Source: Candolleomyces eurysporus (Eukaryota > Basidiomycota > Agaricomycetes > Agaricales > Psathyrellaceae). From it: a stretch of 64,000 bases of DNA. The DNA lies in assembly GCA_027579435.1 (NCBI GenBank), contig JANBPK010001475.1:110391-174390 (forward strand), given 5' to 3'. A model generated the notes under the pieces. It did no database searches. It was not told the DNA's origin and saw only the letters and a program-made list of their open reading frames with translations. The number at the start of each line of letters is the position of its first letter. The first letter of the stretch is position 1. Positions 57,001 to 64,000 of this stretch are shown here, in pieces. The position numbers and the translations under genes were made by a program.

Positions 57001-57020
57001 ACATCTTCATCTTCGGCCAT
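48085..57020 (-). CDS. UTP20: UTP20, U3 snoRNP-associated HEAT-repeat protein of the small-subunit processome
   Basis: UTP20 is a very long HEAT/ARM scaffold needed in the nucleolus for 18S rRNA maturation. The minus strand carries exons from 57020 (MAEDEDVALNETRPNRFK) to 48085. Large uninterrupted blocks lie at 50399-54283 and 48535-50424, with further exons at 54573-55043 and 55082-56521. The DRIM-type N-terminal region shows FSPKVLRSIRQLGLKRL. The C-terminus is a Lys/Arg-rich nucleolar tail (RKEKKTQLKKESRKRKER) ending at the TGA 48085-48087. The total is near the family's 2,500-2,800 aa. The first intron appears to use a GC donor (AAG|GCAAGA) so that NRFK joins HQSYNQQLKEVHLPS. Acidic stretches (EEEQEEQDAPQDE and others) are typical. 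It is single copy and divergent from GGPP synthase. Confidence 0.85.
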
Positions 57021-57417
57021 TGTCGTCGTCGTTGGGGTCGTGCTCGCCGTTATGGTTGAGTCGACGCCAAAAAATCCAAAAATCCCGATTTGTCATCAAA
57101 TTTACAGATCCCGTCGGACCGGGGGGTTGGTTATGGCAAAGAGCCTCGTTCAGGGCCATCGAGCTCAGTTATATGCGTGCTATCGGACCGTTTCGCCAAT
57201 TGGTCGAGGCTGAATACGCTGTCGAACGCGATATTTCGGGCTAGTGGATTTATTTCTACCCTCGCAGGCTGTGAATAGGGGCACGACTTACCGCTTTGGG
57301 CACCGTCGCTCACGATGACCACAGCGCTTGCACAGCTGAAATCGATGACCAACCGCTCTTGACGATCATGCTCAGCCTCACAGAACCCCTCTTGCGACCC
57401 ACCTTTTCCTCCGACTC
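57021..57417. promoter_or_regulatory. Divergent promoter region UTP20 / GGPP synthase
   Basis: Only 397 bp separate the two starts, so both promoters must lie here. A short plus frame (57020-57244) is not supported. No clear TATA box is visible. Confidence 0.5.
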
Positions 57418-58802
57418 ATGCCCGACTACGATAATCTCCTAGAGACATTGGCGAAAGAGCCAGTATGGACGCCGGAGAATGAAACGGTACGCATGCCCTT
57501 TCTCTACTACCAATTTCACGCTGATTTACAGGCCAATGCTGTTGACGACCCAAGGCCATCCTGGAACCATTCACCTTCATAACCGCAAACCCTGGAAAGG
57601 AGATTCGTGGCAAGCTTATCGAAGCGTTCAATGACTGGCTCCATGTACCGGAAGACAAGCTCCAAGTTATTGCAAAAATCGTAAACATGCTGCACGCTGC
57701 GAGTCTCATGTATTAGTCTTCATTTGACTCGAAAACCGGCGACTTACGCGACTCACTGCAGGGTAGACGACATCGAAGACGACTCTCAGCTCAGAAGAGG
57801 ATACCCAGGTAAGTAGACGACAGTCATATGCACAACGATGAGGACATTGACACACCGATGTTATAAACAGTCGCCCACAAGATCTATGGCATCCCGCAAA
57901 CTATCAACAGCGCAAACTATGTCTACTTTCTGGCCTTCCAAGAGCTTTTCTCCCTACGAGATAGTCCAACTCCCCCGAGGCAAGACCTCGACCAAGTTGT
58001 CACTGCGGAATTGCTGTCCTTGCATCGAGGACAGGGGCTCGAAATTCTCTGGCGAGATTCGCTGCGGTGTCCCACAGAGGAAGAGTACATTGACATGGTT
58101 AGCAACAGTACGTCGAACTCTTTGAAGTAGGATGTATCCACATCTAACCTACTTTTAGAAACCGGCGGTTTGCTGCGAATAGGGATCAAGCTCATGATGG
58201 CTTGCTCCACCACCAACGTCGATGTGTACGCTCATGTTTATTGACTACTCCTTGCCTTTTACTGAGCCCGATTTCCTCCTAGGAATTTCATTCCTTTGAT
58301 CAGTCTGTTTGGGGTGTACTTCCAAATCCGAGACGATCTCATGAACCTTTCGAGTCCCGAGGTACGCTTCCCTCTACACTTACATTGATCTCGGTCCCCT
58401 GATACCGAAGCAGTATACATCCAACAAAGGTTTCGCGGAAGACTTGACGGAAGGCAAATTCTCCTTCCCAGTCGTGCACGGCATCCAGGCCGACCGATCG
58501 AACAGACAAATCCTCAGTAAGTAGCTAGATGCCTGGCCCCACTACCTTTCACAGAGCTCTAACGTCATACCATTTACTTACAAACGAACCCAGGTGTCCT
58601 GCAGAAACGCCCTGCGACACCGACATTGAAGATCCACACCATCGAATACCTCAGGAAGCACACCAAGTCGTTCGAATACACTTTGTCCGTGCTCCAGACG
58701 CTGGAGAAGCAGACCCTTCAGGAAATCAAGAGGCTGGGAGGGAACGAGAAGTTGGAGAAGATTATGGATCTGTTGCATGTAGATGAATCCAATTTCACCT
58801 GA
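57418..58802 (+). CDS. Geranylgeranyl diphosphate synthase
   Basis: This prenyltransferase condenses isopentenyl diphosphate with allylic diphosphates to GGPP for protein prenylation and diterpenoids. Exons start at [20 protein letters not shown] (57418). An intron from about 57488 to 57551 is placed so that ENET joins [20 protein letters not shown]. The first Asp-rich motif DDIEDD is at about 57766-57784, followed by [15 protein letters not shown]. The second is DDLMN at about 58333-58347 after [29 protein letters not shown] is typical of fungal GGPPS. The length is about 320 aa and the stop TGA is at 58800-58802. About seven short introns are present. No terpene-cluster genes surround it, so a housekeeping role is likely. 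Confidence 0.9.
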
Positions 58803-59419
58803 ATCTAATAGGATGGAATTATGTTTGAATTTCCAGGTCAATTCTACGTCTTCCCGCCTTTGTTATATTCTGTTGTGCTCCTGCTCCTGCTGGGATATGC
58901 GGGGGCTATGGTTAGGGTTCTTCACACCTTGCCTTCCTCCTTCGTCGAAGCTTTGCCCGGTCGTCATGGATCCGCCCAAACTCAGAATGCACTTTATTGA
59001 TTTTTAAAAATGCCTCTTAGCGTAAGGGAGCTTCACCTCGTTTTCGTTCTCATTTTACGCATCATGCAGGTCTCAGCAATCCATCCAGAAGGTCGTTGGA
59101 TTCGCGTTCAAACATTTCTCCGGCTGTGGAGAAGATATCGACGTTAGGGTGTGTTGTAATCCGTGTAAGATATTTGACAAAACACAGTACTTCTCTGAGG
59201 ACAGGTTAGGACATCTTTCATGATAAAGATCCATCAAGAACGTTGACTTATACTCCTCTTTTTGAGTCACAGCCGGTAACCGCTGCCGCTGAAAGAGTAT
59301 GGCATTGACAGACGACAGTCCCTCCTCACGATGTCATAAAAATTTGGCACAGCCTTAGATGCACGAGGGATATTTAATCGCTGTCCAAACCAGCCTTCCC
59401 AACCAACGCACCAAATCTA
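58803..59419. other. Intergenic region with promoter of F-box gene 4
   Basis: 617 bp without a recognisable gene. An AT-rich TATTTAAT at about 59369 lies some 50 bp before the next ATG and may act as a TATA element. The minus frame at 59073-59270 is not supported. Confidence 0.4.
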
Positions 59420-61511
59420 ATGGCCAACGCAAAAATTACCGACCTCGCGTTCGAATTACTTCACCAGATCATGTTGCTGGTGCCAGTGCGTCTTGTTCGC
59501 TCATTCGCTCTTCTTATTTTCATTCATTTGTCTATAGCACCGGGAGCCCACGGCATATTCATTGACAGCTTCCTCGTCGCTGGGAAGGGAGTGGGGATAT
59601 CCTCTCCGAGAAGACTCGGATCAGCTTCACAAGCTCGCCTGCTTGAGAAGAACCTGTCGAGCGTTCGATGCGGCCATCCAACCCATTCTATTCTCCGAAC
59701 TCACCCTCGACTGTTTGTACACCCGTCTGGACATCGTCGACCACCAGTTATCATGCTTCGAGGACAATGTCAATGGGCCATGGAACCACTGCACTCGAAA
59801 GCTTCGAATTGTCAATCTGGATCCTTGTTACGATAAAAAGCCGAGTGGTGGAGGAGTGCAATACTGGGAGGAGTACTTGAACCAAGAGCAACGCGACCAG
59901 GCTGGCGAGATGAAGACGATGATCCAGGAAAGGCTTTTGCCGTCGCTTCGTGATGGCCTGCCTAACCTTGAGTCGCTAAGGTGGGCTCTTTCATGATTCG
60001 GCTCGAGTTCCGCCGTTCTGACCCATCGACATAGGTGGTTTGTCCGAATCGGAGATCCTGTGGAGCAGCTCGTTGCTCACTTTTCTCAACTGCCGTCCTT
60101 GGCGTCGCTCGAACTAGTCTTTTGGAACGATAAGGTCTTCCCAGACTTCCCGCTTGACGCGTTTTCCAACCTGACCAGGATCGACTTATTCTTCTTCCAC
60201 GATGAGGAAGATGTACGGATTGACGATGTCTGGGTCGGCAATGCGCGAGCACTCTTCCAACGGTTGGATAAAGTTGTCAAGGCTAGCCCCTCTTTAACCT
60301 CACTCAAGCTTGCGAGACGGTATAGATACGACGCCAGCCAAGACGGCCGGGTGCTGTTTCCGGGTGATTTCCTGCTTTCACCTTCCTCTCGCAACCTTCG
60401 CCATCTCACTCTGCACCGATTCGACCTTGCCAATTCTTATCCCAAGCTCTTACACAACCTCACTTCCCTTACCTCTGTCGACTTAACAGAGTGCCGCTAC
60501 GAGACCGAATCGATCTTTTGGCACGCACTGCTGAAGTCGGACATCCTCTTAACCTCAATCAGGCTCGACTATGTCAACGCCAACCTTATCACCTACATTT
60601 CCCAACCGAAAGTTCCTCTGGAGAGCCTGACTCTCCTGCTCGAGAGATTCCAGCTCTGCGATGATCTCGACTGGGAGGAAAATAAGAATCTGGCTCACAA
60701 GACATACACCACTGTATTGGAGGTTCATTCGGGGACATTGAAGCATTTGGACATTCAGGCTACTGGGCAGACATTTTGGTGGCTTGAGTGTCTGAATCCC
60801 CTTTCCCCTACTCTCCCTGCTCCCAGAGCTGCCTCCGCCTCCCACTCTGCCCCTCTGGGGCTGGATTCTGACGAGCGCTTCGAGCCCAATGATGCTCCAG
60901 TGTTGCTGGAAGAAAGTTCTTTGTTCCAGTGTCAGCGGCTTCGGTCTCTAGGACTTGTCATAGACTTTCAGCGCGCCTTGACAGCTCAAAAGCTGGGCCT
61001 TGTTCCTGGAGCTATCAAAGAACGAGTGGTGAGTTGCCTTTAACTTTCCATACTGCATCCAAGTACTAATCATACACTGTTCCTTTTTCAATGAACATAT
61101 CAGATCGCTTTTTTGAAGCAAATGGTAGTGTGCATGCCGCTGCTCGAGACTGTGACCATCTATGCTCCGGACCGTCTTGCTCATCAAGGGTTGTCTCACT
61201 CTGTTCGAGCAAGTATCCATGAAGCCATTCAAGATTTTAGTGTCACAGAGAAGGATCACATCCATGTGCAATTCAATGTCATATTTGAAGACTCGAGATA
61301 TGAATTGCACAGAGATCTATCCAATGATACCAAGTGCCAAGATGACAAAGACAAACATGCCAGTCTGCAATGGAGGTTTGTTGATATCAATGCTGAGTTG
61401 GATGAGGAAGAGGAGGAAGAGGAGGAAGATGGGGAGGGACTTGATGAGGGGGAGGACAGGGAAGTGTTTAATGAGCAAGTAAGGAATGAATTGCCAGATA
61501 TTTTTTCCTGA
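59420..61511 (+). CDS. F-box/LRR protein 4 with acidic C-terminus
   Basis: The N-terminus MANAKITDLAFELLHQIMLLV is an F-box helix pair. After an intron near 59490-59600 follows HKLACLRRTCRAFDAAIQPILFSELTL, the typical second half of an agaric F-box. The C-terminal part is LRR-like (LPSLASLELVF, SLTSLKLARRY, NLRHLTLHRFDL). Introns are seen near 59990-60033 and 61027-61103. The last exon adds IAFLKQMVVCMPLLETVTIYAPDR and ends in a Glu/Asp-rich tail before the TGA at 61509-61511. This final exon is AT-richer and poor in CpG, unlike the rest of the gene, and runs straight into the CpG-poor region. The gene might therefore have acquired a new 3' end. A role as SCF adaptor is by family. Confidence 0.75.
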
Positions 61512-63780
61512 ACACTCCCTGTGTCTGGGTTTTTATAGTTTGTATATGGTTGATTGCATGCTCCACAACAGATGAGGACTAGTTATGCCTTTTGCTAGGT
61601 GGATGAAAGAGAAAGTGAGTTGGGTTGGCTCAAAACAAGAAGATGTATGCCAATTTTAAATACTTGTAGGTGGCTATCCTAGGTATTTACTCCAGAGAAA
61701 AGGTTGATGTGCAGTGTGACCTTCATGGATGTTTGCTGCCTTCTCTTACATTCAATCAATAGCTTTCTGAGCTCAAGTGCAGGCTGAATGGTGGGCATCA
61801 GCAAGTGCACAGAAATTGGAGCACTTGCAAAGACCCCTAGCCACATGAGATAGGTTGCTGGGTTGAAACATTGCAATCCTGTCTCCATGACTGGAAAAAT
61901 AAATGACATTGAGCCATTGTTGAAAGTATAGAAAGTTCCAAGGCATTTTTGACTTGGGTACTACAGGGGGTCAATGCATGCCAAGGTGGTACTTCCAGCA
62001 TCTACAGTCATCATGCAGCATGCAGCATGCAGCCGCTGTTTTGCAATCTAACTTTTGTGGGCTTTCATTTCCTTTTATGTTTTGCTTACCAGTGGACTGA
62101 AAAGGATGTATGCACTCTGCTCTAGAAATGCATATCCATTGAAAAACAATAGACTGGCAGCAAAGGGGGGGGCTGAATTGTTGACAGAAAACCAGTCAAA
62201 AATGCCTTGGACCTTGCTGTGTAAAGCATTGGCCACTTCACACAGGTTTCTATACTTTAAAAAATGGATAAAATTAAATTCTGTTAATGGCTTTGAATGG
62301 GATTGCAATGCTCTCTTTGAGAGAGATTGTGACCCTGTAGAATGCCAGTGTTCACAGTCTGCAACATTGCCTGAAAATACCTGTGGGAAGTGGCCAATGC
62401 TGTGCATGGCAGGTGTCAAGGCAATTTGGTGGGCAGAGTGAGTGCCTATGGCTTTGGGACCAGACACCAATGTGCTGACATTAATTTGAACCATAAAAGT
62501 GGGACAATTNAAAAAAACCTTCAAAGTAAGATAAATTCCTCCCATATCCCTCAATGAACAGTGGATAATTGATGCAATCCCACAAATACTCCTCCTACTT
62601 GTCCTTATTCAGAAAACAGAGAGGAACAATAAAATTGGAGCAGAGCTACAAAAGGCACATGAGTAACAAAAAGAGCTGAAGGACAGAAGGAAGCCGGTGG
62701 CATGATGGAACTCAGTCTTGGCCCCCAACCAGGCCCCTTAAGTACCCTCAGTAACATGAAGTTTGATGATGATACCACCAGTTCCTCTCACTGTCCCTAC
62801 TGTCTCATCCAGTGGCAGCAAAATGCACAAAGGCTATGGTGAATCTATACACAGATCTGGAGGTGAATACCACAAAGGTACCCAAACTCAACAAGCAATG
62901 CTTTCAACAAAGTCCAATTAGTGGCTATGTATGTCCATGATACACCTTCTTTTCTTTCTTTTATCTCTCAGACACTCATTTGAATTCCTAATTGCTATCC
63001 ATATGTACCAGCTACCTCCCTCATCTTTTTGAGCCTGAATTTGTGGCATTACACCTCCTGTCACTACAGGCATGGATGAATTTGGTCAAGGAACAACTGT
63101 TCCCACAAATGGTCTCCTAACTTTTGAATCAATTATATGATATTGTAAAAAGCTGAATGACTGTATAAATTTCAAACAATTTGTGCTTTTGACAAATGCA
63201 GTCAGACTTATTTTGAATTTAGGAATCTATTTATTCCAGAACTGCCCAATGCCCTGCCAAGAAAGGGTATTTGGTCTGGGAAAATATTCAAAAATGTTCA
63301 AACCACTTTCTCCAAGACTGAATTGTGGGCAAAATTCTGAATATGGGCAAGGATTCTGACAGTTAACAAACTCAATCCTGTCTATTAAATTTGTGTGTTG
63401 ATCTGTGAGAACATTTGGCCTCTGACCTTATAAATCATTGTCTGTGGTGTGTATCCTGTGATTTGCATTGCCCCTTGCTGCATCTTTTAGCTTTACCTTG
63501 TAGTATATGTACTGTTTCCTTGGATGAACTCCTGTTAAATTCTATGGATTTATTGTATATTTTCCTGGGCAAAATGCAGTAAAAATAATAAACACAGACA
63601 GTCTACATCACCTGAGTAGTGCATGGGCCTAACCCACCCTATGACATAGCTTGGATCAATGAACCATGGCTCAGCTGGGTGGGATTAAGTCCATACCTGA
63701 TGCCAAATTTTGGCCAGCCTGGGTCAGGCATTAGGTAAGTGCTGCTAGGACCTTCCCAGCCTGGTCAATGTTATTGGCCT
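61512..63780. repeat. CpG-depleted, AT-rich region, probably a methylated and decayed repeat element
   Basis: By eye only two CpG dinucleotides occur in about 2.27 kb (near 62034 and 62683), whereas neighbouring DNA has several per line. TpG and CpA are abundant. This pattern is expected when cytosines of a silenced element are methylated and deaminated. Minus frames at 61679-61909 and 62075-62554 survive but resemble no transposase, reverse transcriptase or host protein that I recognise. One base is unresolved at 62510. No terminal repeats or target-site duplications were found by reading. Confidence 0.55.
62012..62032. repeat. Short tandem repeat (CATGCAG)x3
   Basis: Three perfect 7-bp units lie inside the CpG-poor region. 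Confidence 0.8.
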
Positions 63781-63789
63781 TCGACCTCA

Positions 63790-63970
63790 GCCTATTGGCT
63801 ATTTAGATATTTGGGTGCTGGCCTCTGGATGAAATCCGATTGCTGCAGAATTGTGCAATGATCGGGTTGCGCAGCAGAACAATGCAAATGTCGGCCTATT
63901 GCCCATTCAGATATTCGGGCGTTAGCTTGCACGGAATCCCATCACTGCAAACAATGCACACATCGGGTTG
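63790..63970. repeat. Two diverged copies of an approximately 78-bp unit, period about 105 bp
   Basis: Unit 1 (about 63791-63869) and unit 2 (about 63896-63970) both start CCTATTG, share AGATATT(T/C)GGG and end ATCGGGTTG. At several places unit 2 has CpG where unit 1 has TpG (TTCGGGCG against TTTGGGTG). The unit marks the right border of the CpG-poor region, where CpG returns, and may continue beyond the window. Confidence 0.65.
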
Positions 63971-64000
63971 TCTGACCCTTACTGCCCCCACATACGAAAA

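Noticed and set aside
61512..63780. KDZ-type or other named DNA transposon
   Set aside because: The CpG-poor composition fits a repeat, but the two minus-strand frames contain no catalytic or cysteine-cluster motifs that I can place, so no family is assigned.
1..64000. CRISPR array, rRNA genes or prokaryotic operon
   Set aside because: No regularly spaced repeats or rRNA-like sequence; genes are intron-rich and eukaryotic throughout.

Overview
The window is chromosomal DNA of a filamentous basidiomycete, most likely an Agaricomycete. Genes are dense, on both strands, and cut by many 45-70 nt GT-AG introns. F-box/LRR genes of the agaric type are expanded, Git3-like GPCRs and Mx-like dynamins occur in tandem, and several gene sets (GCN1, UTP20, GGPP synthase) are typically eukaryotic. 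No species is named because nothing in the sequence fixes one. Two single unresolved bases (N at 21241 and 62510) and repeated one-base frameshifts at homopolymers suggest a draft-quality assembly in places.

Left part (1-20 kb): a tRNA-Ala gene, an F-box/LRR gene with one frameshift, the long GCN1 translational-activator gene on the minus strand, and a divergent seven-transmembrane receptor gene (GPCR-A). Next comes a decayed second copy of the same block. It holds two remnants of GCN1 (C-terminal and N-terminal ends) separated by a retrotransposon chromodomain relic, then a second receptor (GPCR-B) and a second F-box/LRR paralogue.

Middle part (20.9-32.5 kb): an array of Mx/DRP-type dynamin GTPases. 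There are three apparently complete genes (here D1, D2, D3), one dynamin pseudogene and a third receptor fragment, all left by duplication of a D1-D2 type unit. The paralogues differ most in two disordered loops of the stalk and share a nearly identical tract in the GTPase half, including introns.

From 32.7 to 48 kb are single-copy genes: a third F-box gene (frameshifted), a second tRNA-Ala, a type II membrane protein resembling YibB/HtrL-like glycosyltransferases, a PrpF-family isomerase, a single-pass membrane protein, a lactonase-type beta-propeller, a mitochondrial family III CoA-transferase, a third tRNA-Ala, and two tandem paralogues of a small cysteine-rich protein that I do not recognise. 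From 48 to 59 kb lie UTP20 (minus strand) and a divergent geranylgeranyl diphosphate synthase.

Right end (59.4-64 kb): a fourth F-box/LRR gene, followed by about 2.3 kb almost without CpG dinucleotides, the signature of methylated and deaminated repeat DNA, and by a degenerate tandem repeat.

The candidate system of most interest is the dynamin array. By analogy with animal Mx proteins its variable loops could be target-recognition surfaces, but this is inference. The conserved two-intron cysteine-rich pair is the best candidate for an undescribed protein family.
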